Position numbers and translations under genes: made by a program. From an uncultured Eubacteriales bacterium (GTDB lineage: Bacteria; Bacillota; Clostridia; Lachnospirales; Lachnospiraceae), in the NCBI GenBank assembly GCA_900545455.1, contig UQZF01000027.1, positions 1 through 22,024 on the forward strand: 22,024 nucleotides of DNA, given 5' to 3'. Positions 5,751 to 14,399 of this stretch are shown here, one piece after another (position 1 is the stretch's first letter; each line of letters opens with the position of its first letter). The notes beneath the pieces were generated by a model. The model ran no database searches. It had not been told where the DNA came from and worked only from the letters and a program-made list of their open reading frames with translations.

Positions 5751-8198
5751 TTACTGCTCCTCATCGTCCTTTGCAAGCTGTGGAAGCACCCACTTAAAGT
5801 CCATATCGGACGCATAGTAAAAGCTTGTGTAGCAAGGCTGGTTGTAGCAGTTATTCTGCCATGCGATACCCGTGCGGTACATTGTGTCGTGCATCAGTGT
5901 GAAGAGCTTGTGATTGGTGAGCTCCGTGTTGGTGTAGATGCGCACAGCCGAGTTGTCGGCAGTCCTCAAAATTATCTCCTCCCTGAAATCGCCGAACACA
6001 TCGGCAATCAGGCAAGGATTTCCCTTGGTTCCGTTGTTGGTGAGTGTCCCCTCAGGCTTTAACATGATTCCGTGTGTGTTATCGTTTATTATTCCACAGT
6101 GCTGCTCATGGATGTAATCGACACCGTCGGTTATCTGTGTGGAGAGGTCGGCAGCCCATCTTATCGACTGGTTGGTTCCGAGAACCTTGTCTGGAAGCTT
6201 GTTGCCCTTGCAGTCATACATCTCCTTAACCCACACCTGAAGTCCGCGCACATTAGGATTTACATCACCCACCATGCAGCGCCCGAGGTCACAGTCGGCA
6301 AACTCTCCGAAATACGGCTCACCCGTCTCGGCATCCCTGAGTGCCCAGCCGTAAGGAACTGCTGCCGCACCCTCGAACACGTTGAATATCTCATAGCCCG
6401 GTCTGTCAGGATTTATGCAGGCGACGTGCATCGCATCGCCGTGTCCGAATTTTGCCATCACACCGTCAGGTCTCACGCCGTGGCTTGAGTAGAGAACCGA
6501 GCCGTCATGGTCGATGACAGCCGCACCGTATATAATCTCCTGACAGCCGTCGCCGTCCACATCCGCCGTCGACAGGCTGTGGTTGCCCTGTCCGCACAGG
6601 CATCCGTACACCTTATCGGTTCCGTCGATGTCGTGTGCGTGGCTGTCGTTGAACGGATTGCTCATCGGCACATAACCGCTGTCGATTGTGAAGTACTCCC
6701 TGTGCTTTCCCGTGAAGAAATCATAAGCAGTCATGGTCATTCTCGTGTAATAGCCGCGGCACACTATCAGGTACGGTCTTTCGCCGTCGAGGTATGCCAC
6801 ACCCGATAAGAATCTGTCAACGCGGTTGCACGGCTCAATTCTCTTGAACGCGTAATCGCCCCACATGAGTCCGTCGTCCTCCCTCGGATACTTGAACGGA
6901 ATCGTGTCGAGCTCACTTCCATCACCACCGAACATTGTCAGATACTCAGGTCCTTCATATATAAAACCCTCGAACTTTCTTAACTCATTTCTCGGACTTT
7001 TCGACGGAGCATAGACATCCATAAAGTAATCGGCAAGCTCCCTCGCCCCCTTCTCATCGAGAGGATACTCATGTGTTACAGGCGCACCGAAGCACTCCTC
7101 GAGCGTTGCAGGCCAGTGTCCCGCCTTCACCTCAGGATGCTCACTCCAATTTTTGAACACCTCGACTATATGGTTGTAGTAATCATCCGCGGAGCAGACA
7201 TAGTTGTCCTCGTGAGTTACCCCCACCTTTACATCTGCCTCTGGAATCGTTATGTACTTTTCGGACTTTACGGAGCCGTCGGGATTGTAGACCGTCATCC
7301 TTGTGCCGGGAGCACTCTTTACGGACATCTCAGCTTTTCCGTCGCCGTCAAAATCATAGACTATGAACTGGGTGTAGTGCGCGCCCGCACGTATATTTAC
7401 GCCCATGTCGAGTCTCCACAGGATTTCTCCGCTGAGACGGTAGCAGTCTATGTAGCATTTGCCCGTGTAGCCCTTTATTGAGACGTCCTGTGAGTTGGTC
7501 GGATCCCACTTTACTATGTACTCATACTCTCCGTCGCCGTCCACATCGCCGACGCTCATGTCGTTTACGCGATAGGTGTACTCCTCACCCGCAGGTGTTA
7601 CGCCGCCCTCAGGAATTCGCATCGGAATCTCGATGTAATTGCTTCCCGTGCTCCATGCCTTGACAGGCTTGCACGCCTCGCCCTCGATTCCCTCACTTAT
7701 CGGAGCGACACTGTACTCATCCTCCATCGTTCCTTCTTTATCTATGTAATTCGTGCTGTCCGTCACGACAGCAAGCTTGTTTCCGTTCTTATATACGATA
7801 TAATCCGTTCCCGTCATTCCCGTATGCGAATAACCCTTCACCTCATCGAGGAACATTCTCCAGCCGAGAAATATTCCCGTCTCTGCTTTTACAGCGATAA
7901 GACCGCGGCTAAGCTTCTCAAGCTGCGGCTTTAACACTCTCTTAATCGGTGTGCGAAGCAGCTCTGATTTTTCCACGCCGGCGTCCGTAACCGCCTCAAC
8001 ATAGACGAAATGCGGAACGTGCGTTGATTTTTTCAAGTGGTAATTGCAGTCCTCCTGCTCGGATATGAGCTTATACTGCATCGTGTCCGTATTTTTGTCA
8101 GCCCAGTATACTCTGTAGAGCTTTGCATTTTCCACTCCGCTCCATGCTATGTCTGCGCCGTGTTCATCAACCCCTACCAAATTAAGCGTAAAACTCAT
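5751..8198 (-). CDS. Rhamnogalacturonan lyase, polysaccharide lyase family 11, intracellular
   Basis: PL11 enzymes cut the rhamnose-galacturonic acid backbone of rhamnogalacturonan I by beta-elimination. The 815-residue protein has an N-terminal fibronectin-III-like region (about 1-90), then the PL11 core starting 'LEKLSRGLIAVKAETGIFLGW' at about 93. The core has a small beta domain and an eight-bladed propeller with calcium loops such as DVDGDGE (218-224), DFDGDGK (282-288) and a later DVDGDGC. The sequence runs like Bacillus YesW/YesX. There is no signal peptide, which fits the intracellular, exo-type YesX rather than secreted YesW, although it is longer than YesX because of the extra N-terminal domain. 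I start at the ATG at 8198, which has GGAGG 5 nt upstream; the frame is open to 8219 but has no ribosome site there. Same operon as the transporter. Confidence 0.93.
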   Translation of the reverse strand: MSFTLNLVGVDEHGADIAWSGVENAKLYRVYWADKNTDTMQYKLISEQEDCNYHLKKSTHVPHFVYVEAVTDAGVEKSELLRTPIKRVLKPQLEKLSRGLIAVKAETGIFLGWRMFLDEVKGYSHTGMTGTDYIVYKNGNKLAVVTDSTNYIDKEGTMEDEYSVAPISEGIEGEACKPVKAWSTGSNYIEIPMRIPEGGVTPAGEEYTYRVNDMSVGDVDGDGEYEYIVKWDPTNSQDVSIKGYTGKCYIDCYRLSGEILWRLDMGVNIRAGAHYTQFIVYDFDGDGKAEMSVKSAPGTRMTVYNPDGSVKSEKYITIPEADVKVGVTHEDNYVCSADDYYNHIVEVFKNWSEHPEVKAGHWPATLEECFGAPVTHEYPLDEKGARELADYFMDVYAPSKSPRNELRKFEGFIYEGPEYLTMFGGDGSELDTIPFKYPREDDGLMWGDYAFKRIEPCNRVDRFLSGVAYLDGERPYLIVCRGYYTRMTMTAYDFFTGKHREYFTIDSGYVPMSNPFNDSHAHDIDGTDKVYGCLCGQGNHSLSTADVDGDGCQEIIYGAAVIDHDGSVLYSSHGVRPDGVMAKFGHGDAMHVACINPDRPGYEIFNVFEGAAAVPYGWALRDAETGEPYFGEFADCDLGRCMVGDVNPNVRGLQVWVKEMYDCKGNKLPDKVLGTNQSIRWAADLSTQITDGVDYIHEQHCGIINDNTHGIMLKPEGTLTNNGTKGNPCLIADVFGDFREEIILRTADNSAVRIYTNTELTNHKLFTLMHDTMYRTGIAWQNNCYNQPCYTSFYYASDMDFKWVLPQLAKDDEEQ

Positions 8199-8221
8199 GT
8201 CATCCTCCATTCTAAACAATA

Positions 8222-8247
8222 AGGGGACCGCCTTGCGACAGCCCCCT
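8222..8247 (-). terminator. Intercistronic hairpin with GCAA tetraloop, probable attenuator
   Basis: Minus strand: AGGGGGCTGTC, loop GCAA, GGCGGTCCCCT, giving an 11-bp stem (three G-U pairs) capped by a GNRA tetraloop and followed by TATTGTTTAG. It lies between the solute-binding protein stop (8263) and the lyase ribosome site. Such structures usually stabilise the upstream mRNA and let only part of the transcription through, so the binding protein is made in excess over the enzymes. The U-tract is modest. Confidence 0.7.
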
Positions 8248-8262
8248 GTAGATTATTTGTGA

Positions 8263-9798
8263 TTATTTAACGTACTGAGCGTTAACCTCAGCGATAACGT
8301 CGTTACCACCCTGTGTATACCAAGAAGCGATCTGCTCCTCTAACTGTGCCTTTGTGATCTCACCACAGATGTACTGTGTTCTTGCAACCTTGATGATGTC
8401 GTCAAGTGTTGAACCCATGATTGAATATGTTGAAGAGTTATTTAAGTATCCAAGTGCAGGGTTAACTACTGCGTAAGGAATGTTAGAAGCGTATACTTCG
8501 TTCTGCTTAATTACTCTCTCAGACTGCTCAACCGTTGGGGATGTAGCTGTTAAGTTAGGAATGTAAGCCACTGTCTGGTTAAGTGCTGCGTAAGCCTTAG
8601 AAGCTACTGCGTCATCCTTATCATCGTCGATTAAGTAACCGTTCTCGTCTAAGTGCCAGTGGATTCCCTCAAGACCATAGCTTGAAAGAGTGATCATCTC
8701 ATCATCACACATCTTGTCGAGGAAGTGGAGACAAGCCTCAATCTTCTCCTCTGTGTCACATGTTGAAGCGGAAAGTACGAATAATCCGTTGTAACCTGAT
8801 GTTGCAAGTGTGTGGTCATTGATTGTACCTACAAGTGTCATTGCAGCAGGCTCATCAGGATTTGTAACTGACTTAACATCGTTGTTTACGAAGTAATCCC
8901 AGATTCTTCTTGAACCGTCAAGTACGTCACAGAATGCACCGGCAACGCCGTTCTTTACATCCTGGTTCCATGTATCTGTACCACGAACTGCCCAGTCGTT
9001 AGCGATGAGTCCCTCATCGTATAACTTCTTGAACCAGTCGAGAGCCTCAAAGTACTCAGGCTGCTCGAATACAGGTCTTAACTCGCCCTGGTCATTCTCA
9101 TACCAGCCGTTGCCTACGCCGAACCATGTCTGCATTACATCGAAAGGACCTGTATATGAGCAAAGCTCAAGAGCATAAGTATCATCCTTGCCGTTTCCGT
9201 CCGGATCACCGTATGTAAACTTATAGAATAAGTCGTAAACATCATCGATTGTCTTTGGCTCCTCTGTTATGCCTACTGCCTCTGCCCAGTCTGTTCTGTA
9301 GCCGAGACCGTTACGTCCGAGTGTTCTTGCACGGTACACACCGATTAACTGTCCGTTAACGGTACATGTGTCGTTTACAGCCTTGATTGACTGTGAAAGA
9401 TTAGGGTACTTCTCTGAGTCGTAGATGTACTTGCTTAAATCTACGAATGCACCCTGCTCAGCAGCGGATACGATTGCTCCGTCGATGCTTCCGATAGCCA
9501 TGATCATAGGCATTGTGGAAGGATTTGCAAGAGCAAGTGAAACCTTCTCTGAGAGAACGTCATTGGCAACCCATGTGAACTCTACATGTGTGTTGGTGTA
9601 GTCCTCCATCTTTGCAATAACCTCGTCTGCGTGGTCGCCTGAAAGCGGGCTTCCCTCGAAGTCGATTGTCTGGAATGTGATTGTCGGTCTTCCGTTCTCG
9701 TCTGTCTTGGCACTGTTCTGCTTGTTGCAGCCTACGCTTCCGAATACCATTGCGGATGTAAGCACTAAAGCAGTAGCCTTCATTGCATTACGATTCAT
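8263..9798 (-). CDS. Extracellular solute-binding lipoprotein of a carbohydrate ABC transporter (LplA/YtcQ-like)
   Basis: Captures oligosaccharides outside the cell and hands them to the two permeases encoded just upstream. The 511-residue protein has a lipoprotein signal, with a basic start, hydrophobic core 'ATALVLTSAMVFG' and lipobox ending at C24 (GSVGC). The mature part is a family 1 solute-binding fold of the large LplA type, for example 'NPSTMPMIMAIGSIDGAIVSAAEQGAFVDLSKYI' and 'LGRNGLGYRTDWAEAVGI', with a calcium-like loop 'GDPDGNGKDD'. Family length is about 500-560. The ATG at 9798 has GAGGAGG about 9 nt upstream. Codons here and in the permeases look more restricted (GTT, CTT, AAG) than in neighbours, which suggests high expression. 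Rhamnogalacturonan fragments are the likely ligand, inferred from the adjacent PL11 gene. Confidence 0.92.
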   Translation of the reverse strand: MNRNAMKATALVLTSAMVFGSVGCNKQNSAKTDENGRPTITFQTIDFEGSPLSGDHADEVIAKMEDYTNTHVEFTWVANDVLSEKVSLALANPSTMPMIMAIGSIDGAIVSAAEQGAFVDLSKYIYDSEKYPNLSQSIKAVNDTCTVNGQLIGVYRARTLGRNGLGYRTDWAEAVGITEEPKTIDDVYDLFYKFTYGDPDGNGKDDTYALELCSYTGPFDVMQTWFGVGNGWYENDQGELRPVFEQPEYFEALDWFKKLYDEGLIANDWAVRGTDTWNQDVKNGVAGAFCDVLDGSRRIWDYFVNNDVKSVTNPDEPAAMTLVGTINDHTLATSGYNGLFVLSASTCDTEEKIEACLHFLDKMCDDEMITLSSYGLEGIHWHLDENGYLIDDDKDDAVASKAYAALNQTVAYIPNLTATSPTVEQSERVIKQNEVYASNIPYAVVNPALGYLNNSSTYSIMGSTLDDIIKVARTQYICGEITKAQLEEQIASWYTQGGNDVIAEVNAQYVK

Positions 9799-9860
9799 AG
9801 TTTTTGTTCCTCCTCTTAATAAAAAGATAAATAATAGATAAATGATTTATAGCATCAAAG

Positions 9861-10787
9861 TCAGCCCTTCACCGCGCCAACCATAACACCCTTTGCGAAA
9901 TACTTCTGTACAAACGGGTAAACAACCAAAATCGGGATGGTTGCAAACATTGTAGCTGCCATCTTAACCGCCTTGTCAGGAGGTGTACCCTGTGCTTCAT
10001 AGTCGAACTGTGATGTATCGATACCACCTGCGAGAAGAACGATTCTTCTTAATACTACCTGTACAACTTCCTTGGATGAATCCTTTAAGTAAATCATCGC
10101 ACTGAAATAGTCATTCCAATGTCCTACTGCATAGAACAGTGAGATGGATGCTATAACAGGCTTAGAGAGCGGGAGAACTATCTGCCAGAATATTCTTATA
10201 TCCGTACAGCCGTCAACTCTTGCCGCCTCCTCAAGCTCTGTAGGTAAATCCTGGAAGAAATTCTTTACAATAATCATGTTGAAAGGATTGATTGCTCCCA
10301 TGAGAATCAGTACCCAGAATGTATTGTAAAGATGAAGTGTCTGCATCCAGATAAATGTCGGTATCATTCCGCCTCCGAAGAGCATTGTAACGATAACCAT
10401 GTTGAGGAGTCCGTTACGTCCTCTGAGGTAGCTCTTTGAGAGCGGGTAAGCAAATGTTGTCGTGAAAAACATATTCACAAATGTACCTACTATAGTAACG
10501 AAGAGTGAATTTTTAAGTCCTCTGAAAACCTCTCCCGTCTTAGCTATGTAGTAGTACGCATTGAATGAAATCTCATGCGGGATAATGAAGAACGCTCTCT
10601 CCGTGAGCTCCTTCTCTGTTGCGAACGAACCTGCTATTACATATAAGAAAGGAAGCAGTGTTGAAATTCCGATTAAGCCCACAATGACATATATAAGTAC
10701 ATCAACGATTCTGTCGCCGGTGCTCATTTTTATCTTGTTCTGTCTGGCTGTATGATATACAACCTTATCTTCTTTCGCCTTAGCCAT
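9861..10787 (-). CDS. ABC transporter permease (LplC/YtcP-type)
   Basis: Second membrane subunit of the oligosaccharide importer. 308 residues with a cytoplasmic basic N-terminus, about six membrane helices (first 'VDVLIYVIVGLIGISTLLPFLYVIAGSF') and the EAA loop 'EEAARVDGCTDIRIFWQIVLPLSKP', which docks on the ATPase. 'MLFGGGMIPTFIWMQTLHLYNT' and the ending 'KYFAKGVMVGAVKG' are typical of this subfamily. It lies 17 nt after the first permease with AAGGAG before the ATG. No ATPase gene is in the operon; a shared MsmX-type ATPase elsewhere is expected for this class. Confidence 0.94.
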   Translation of the reverse strand: MAKAKEDKVVYHTARQNKIKMSTGDRIVDVLIYVIVGLIGISTLLPFLYVIAGSFATEKELTERAFFIIPHEISFNAYYYIAKTGEVFRGLKNSLFVTIVGTFVNMFFTTTFAYPLSKSYLRGRNGLLNMVIVTMLFGGGMIPTFIWMQTLHLYNTFWVLILMGAINPFNMIIVKNFFQDLPTELEEAARVDGCTDIRIFWQIVLPLSKPVIASISLFYAVGHWNDYFSAMIYLKDSSKEVVQVVLRRIVLLAGGIDTSQFDYEAQGTPPDKAVKMAATMFATIPILVVYPFVQKYFAKGVMVGAVKG

Positions 10788-10804
10788 GTCGAAGCTGCTC
10801 CTTT

Positions 10805-11764
10805 CTAATATATTCCTCGCTCACCGAACTTCTTAGCAAGCCAGTTAGCCGATAACACAAGAATCATACTTACAACCGATTTAAACAGACCTGCCGCTGT
10901 CGACAGTGAGTACTGTGCGCCTCGGATACCCTTCATGTACACATAGGTATCGAAAACCTCGGCTGCCTTTACGTTCAAATCGTTTCTCATAAGGAAAATC
11001 TGCTCGTATCCTGTGTTTAAGAGTCCGCCGATTCTTAAAATGAGCATCATGATAACCGTTCCCTTGATTGACGGAAGTGTTATGTGCCACATAAGTCTCC
11101 ATCGTCCTGCACCGTCGATTCTTGCCGCCTCGTAAAGCTGCATGTCAACACCTGCGAGTGCTGCAAGGAAAATGATTGTACCGTAACCGGTTTCCTTCCA
11201 TATAGACTGTCCTACGATGAGTCCCTTGAAGTACTTTGCCTTGCCGAGGAAGTTGATAGGACTGCCTGTGAGCTTGGTTATGATCACGTTTACAATACCA
11301 TCATTTACATTTAAAAGCTGATATGTAATACTTGCCACGATAACCCATGAAATGAAGTGCGGTACATATATGAAGGTCTGTACCACTCTCTTGTAGCCCG
11401 AATGTCTTATCTCATTTAAGAAGAGTGATAAGATAATCGGCGCCGGGAAGTAGAGCACTAAGCTTAAAAGCGAGATACCCAGCGTGTTCTTTAGAAGCAT
11501 CATGAAATCGGCGCCCCTGAAGAAGTTTCTGAAGTTCTGCCAGCCTACGAACTGACTTCCGAAAATGCCCTTGAAAGGACTGTAGTTCTGGAAGGCGATT
11601 ATAATGCCTGCCATAGGAATGTAGCGGAAAATAATAAAGTATAAAAGTCCCGGTAAGAGCATCAGGTATAATCCCTTGTGATGGAGAACGAATTTCCAGA
11701 ACGGAACTTTCTTTCCCATCACTACTGCGGAACCGGAGGACTTTCTTTTAGCTGTCTTTGCCAT
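10805..11764 (-). CDS. ABC transporter permease (LplB/YteP-type)
   Basis: First gene of the transporter operon and first membrane subunit of the importer. 319 residues: a basic N-terminus ('MAKTAKRKSSG...'), helix 'LYLMLLPGLLYFIIFRYIPMAGIIIAF' with the LplB-type 'NYSPFKGIFGSQFVGWQNF', further helices, and an EAA loop 'YEAARIDGAGRWRLMWHITLPSIKG'. A GGGAGG site sits about 5 nt before the ATG. Closest in style to LplB and YteP. In Bacillus, YteP, YtcP and YtcQ move rhamnogalacturonan oligosaccharides and sit beside the regulator YtdP, the same set as here. Confidence 0.94.
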   Translation of the reverse strand: MAKTAKRKSSGSAVVMGKKVPFWKFVLHHKGLYLMLLPGLLYFIIFRYIPMAGIIIAFQNYSPFKGIFGSQFVGWQNFRNFFRGADFMMLLKNTLGISLLSLVLYFPAPIILSLFLNEIRHSGYKRVVQTFIYVPHFISWVIVASITYQLLNVNDGIVNVIITKLTGSPINFLGKAKYFKGLIVGQSIWKETGYGTIIFLAALAGVDMQLYEAARIDGAGRWRLMWHITLPSIKGTVIMMLILRIGGLLNTGYEQIFLMRNDLNVKAAEVFDTYVYMKGIRGAQYSLSTAAGLFKSVVSMILVLSANWLAKKFGERGIY

Positions 11765-11844
11765 TTTTCCTCCCTCTTTCTGTTTTTTTTATTTTGTTTT
11801 TGCTGTGATTGAGATGTTTTGTACCAACCGCCGCCTTTAGGCAA

Positions 11845-11873
11845 ATATTACATGACAATCCGTGTTACATCAA
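11845..11873 (-). promoter_or_regulatory. Candidate promoter of the rhamnogalacturonan operon
   Basis: Minus strand TTGATG (11868-11873), 17 nt, TAATAT (11845-11850), each 4 of 6 to consensus; the start would give a leader of about 70 nt before the permease ATG. A second option farther up is TTGGCA (11903-11908), 18 nt, GATTAT (11879-11884). Both are imperfect, as expected for an activator-dependent promoter. Sequence alone cannot choose. Confidence 0.4.
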
Positions 11874-11917
11874 TAATCATAATCTCACTTTTTATGCAAT
11901 TATGCCAATTATCACAT

Positions 11918-11931
11918 TGTAAACGCTTACA
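11918..11931. promoter_or_regulatory. cre-like palindrome upstream of the rhamnogalacturonan operon
   Basis: TGTAAACGCTTACA is a 14-bp palindrome with one mismatched pair beside a central CG, matching the CcpA catabolite-response pattern TGWAANCGNTNWCA and LacI-family operators in general. It is 187 nt before the permease ATG, upstream of both promoter candidates and downstream of the preceding terminator, so it must serve this operon. It could mean glucose repression by CcpA, or another LacI-family regulator. Confidence 0.65.
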
Positions 11932-11960
11932 TTTTGTGCATTTTTACCATGTGAAAACAA

Positions 11961-12016
11961 AAAATAATCATTCTTCATCAGGTGTTTTTGTATCATCTGA
12001 TAAGAATGATTATTTT
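11961..12016 (-). terminator. Strong intrinsic terminator after the AraC-type regulator gene
   Basis: Perfect 15-bp inverted repeat (11961-11975 with 12002-12016), continued after a one-base bulge by 5 more pairs (11977-11981 with 11997-12001) around a 15-nt loop. On the minus strand TTTTTTGTTTT follows. It closes the long right-hand gene run. Of the 297 bp between the regulator stop and the permease start, this terminator, the cre-like site and the promoter are what I can see; I find no small gene there. Confidence 0.88.
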
Positions 12017-12061
12017 TATTTTACAAGAATTTTATATTTTTTTATCTTGATTTTCTTTTAT

Positions 12062-14395
12062 TTATCTTTTTTTAAATTCCTGACGGTATTTTCCCGGAGT
12101 CATATCCGTCATCTTGTTGAAAAACCTTATAAAGTTCTGTGCGTTCGTATATTTGAGTTTCTCGGCAATCGCCGCAACGCTCATATCTGTGGTTGTGAGA
12201 AGCTCTTTAGCCCGCTCTGTCTTATACTGGGCTATGTACTCCGTGAAAGTCATTCCCGTTTCATTCTTTATAATCTTCCAGAGATAATTAGGATGATAAT
12301 CCAGGAATTCAGCACATTCAGACAGCGTTATGTCTCCATCCTTCTCATTAACCACCCGCTTTATTTTCTCCATTATCTCACCCGAGCGTTTTCCCTGTGC
12401 CTCGTCAATTGAAAGAACAATAGGTTCAAGTACATCGTCACGCAGGTATTTTTTAAGTCTGCCCGAATCATATATCTGACTCGCCTTGGAGAATATGTCG
12501 GAATCATTGACATTCTGACCTGACGCCACACCAAGCTCCGACGGAATCATCAGGACCGTCATAATCATTCTGTAGACATATACATAATTGTCATTTCCCG
12601 CCCCGTGAGTGAACATATCATCAACAAATTCATCCATATATCTTACAGCATTCTCCATATCACACTTTTCAACTGCCTCCTTGATTTTCTTCTCAAGTAC
12701 GGTGTCGTAATTATAATGTGATTTTCTACTGTTGTCAGCCGGCGAATAGAATGCAATTCCACTCTCTTCTTTAACCTTGGGTTCAATAGCCTTTCGTGCT
12801 TCCTTATAGGCACTCCTCAGGACATCAAGTGTCTCTTTTACCGAACTGACCCCCATTACAAGCTGTAAATCAGGAGTTTCTTTGGCGAGATAGAGATTAA
12901 TCGAGTTATACATCCTCTCCATCTTCATATTGAGCATAACCTCACCGTCCGAAGCGGCGGTAAAAACAAGAACATTGGAATGAAATACAACCGGAAGGTA
13001 AAACAGTTCATTGATATCATCCGTAAACTTTCCAATTAAAGCTTTCATAAATGCGTCATCGACAGGCTCGTAGCTGTTCCTGTCACGCACAATTCCGACA
13101 GCAGCCATATAGAAGCGCTTCGGTGAGAAATCAAGCTGTTCCATATTTCTTCTGAGCTCTTCCTCGCTAAGCTCTCCTTTGATCAACGCCCTCGTCGTCA
13201 TAACAAGAAGCTTCTCCTTGTGCACCTGAGACATCTCCTCCGCCTGTTCCTTGTTGTTGACAAGAATATTGACCTGTCTGGCGATATTTTCAAGTTCGTT
13301 TCTTCTATGTACCGCAGCAGCATGCCTCTCCCGGTCTGCCGAACTGTCCTCAATCTGTGTCACAGTCTCTGCATCAATATGTCCGGCGAGGCTTCCCACC
13401 TTTCCGGCAAGTGCCGCCACAGGCTGATACAGCTTCCTTGATGACCACAGGACAGCGATGAACATAGCTGCTGCCAGAAGAATGATAATAAGTGTTCCGC
13501 TCCATATACTGTCAACATCCCCCCAGGCAGAACTTATATCACCCGCAATATAATAACTTATTCCGAGAACTTTTGAATACTTCTTCACAATTGTATATGT
13601 CTTGCCGCCTGACAATCTCACGGTATTCCCCGTCATCGTAACAAGTTTCTGCGCAAGTTCGCTGTTGGTTGAATATATCACGCTTCCATCATCAGTAACG
13701 ATGGCACCATCGAACTTTGAAAGGTTATTGCTGACCTTTGCAATGAGTGTATTGTAATCAATTTTTATGATAACCATTGCATCCGAATTAAGTCCTATCG
13801 TCGGCAGTCTCATTATAAGACATAGTCCCTCATGATCCGCATATTCTCTCGGAACCATTTCCTGTCCGTAGCTGTCAGAATTAAAAACCCAATAATACGG
13901 ATTAAAAAAAGACCTGTTAGTCGCATACAGCGCTTCCACATCCGCCTTATTAATCAGCTTATTATACGGATACATGCCTCTTGTACTGTACACCCACCCT
14001 GTCTTAAAATTGATAATCGTAAATCCGTTCACATAATCCGAAAACACAGAATTTCCGTTAAGTACATCCGATACCCCTATTAGCTTGGAATAATCAGAGT
14101 ATCTTGCCTCTTCATCGACAAACCATTTAACCCTGTCATCCGACGCAGCACCGACATAATATCCCTGCAGCTGCACCAGAAGCTCGTCTATATTGCCTTG
14201 CAGCTGTGATGCGGCTGCCTCAGTTGAAATCTCCAATTTCTCATGACTCTTTGAAACATATATATATGTTGCAAATGCGCTCAAGAGTACAAGCGGAAAA
14301 AAAGTAAGAACAAACTGGTACAAGAATATTCTCATCTCATACCAGCTCAATCTGTACCTGTGTTTTAAATTGCCATTATCAGCGGATAAAGCCAA
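12062..14395 (-). CDS. Membrane-anchored AraC-family transcriptional regulator (YtdP-like)
   Basis: One-component sensor-regulator of 777 residues. Helix 1 (about 22-47) and helix 2 (about 299-318, 'TLIIILLAAAMFIAVLW') bracket an extracytoplasmic region of about 250 residues, probably a Cache-type ligand domain. A cytoplasmic middle region follows, then the AraC double helix-turn-helix in the last 100 residues ('DYHPNYLWKIIKNETGMTF', 'MSVAAIAEKLKY', 'FIRFFNKMTDMTPGKYRQEF'). Size and layout match Bacillus YtdP, which lies beside the rhamnogalacturonan transporter genes. It should activate the operon directly downstream, sensing an outside pectin signal (inference). The start is a TTG at 14395 with AGGGGG about 8 nt upstream, a ribosome site that overlaps the folA stop, so translation may be coupled; an internal ATG at 14335 has a weaker site and would trim the N-terminus to the membrane helix. 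Confidence 0.9.
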   Translation of the reverse strand: MALSADNGNLKHRYRLSWYEMRIFLYQFVLTFFPLVLLSAFATYIYVSKSHEKLEISTEAAASQLQGNIDELLVQLQGYYVGAASDDRVKWFVDEEARYSDYSKLIGVSDVLNGNSVFSDYVNGFTIINFKTGWVYSTRGMYPYNKLINKADVEALYATNRSFFNPYYWVFNSDSYGQEMVPREYADHEGLCLIMRLPTIGLNSDAMVIIKIDYNTLIAKVSNNLSKFDGAIVTDDGSVIYSTNSELAQKLVTMTGNTVRLSGGKTYTIVKKYSKVLGISYYIAGDISSAWGDVDSIWSGTLIIILLAAAMFIAVLWSSRKLYQPVAALAGKVGSLAGHIDAETVTQIEDSSADRERHAAAVHRRNELENIARQVNILVNNKEQAEEMSQVHKEKLLVMTTRALIKGELSEEELRRNMEQLDFSPKRFYMAAVGIVRDRNSYEPVDDAFMKALIGKFTDDINELFYLPVVFHSNVLVFTAASDGEVMLNMKMERMYNSINLYLAKETPDLQLVMGVSSVKETLDVLRSAYKEARKAIEPKVKEESGIAFYSPADNSRKSHYNYDTVLEKKIKEAVEKCDMENAVRYMDEFVDDMFTHGAGNDNYVYVYRMIMTVLMIPSELGVASGQNVNDSDIFSKASQIYDSGRLKKYLRDDVLEPIVLSIDEAQGKRSGEIMEKIKRVVNEKDGDITLSECAEFLDYHPNYLWKIIKNETGMTFTEYIAQYKTERAKELLTTTDMSVAAIAEKLKYTNAQNFIRFFNKMTDMTPGKYRQEFKKR

Positions 14396-14399
14396 AAAA

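Noticed and set aside
11765..12061. A small gene or riboswitch in the 297-bp gap before the permease
   Set aside because: The terminator, cre-like site and promoter candidates account for the space; no open frame with a ribosome site or recognisable aptamer core was found.
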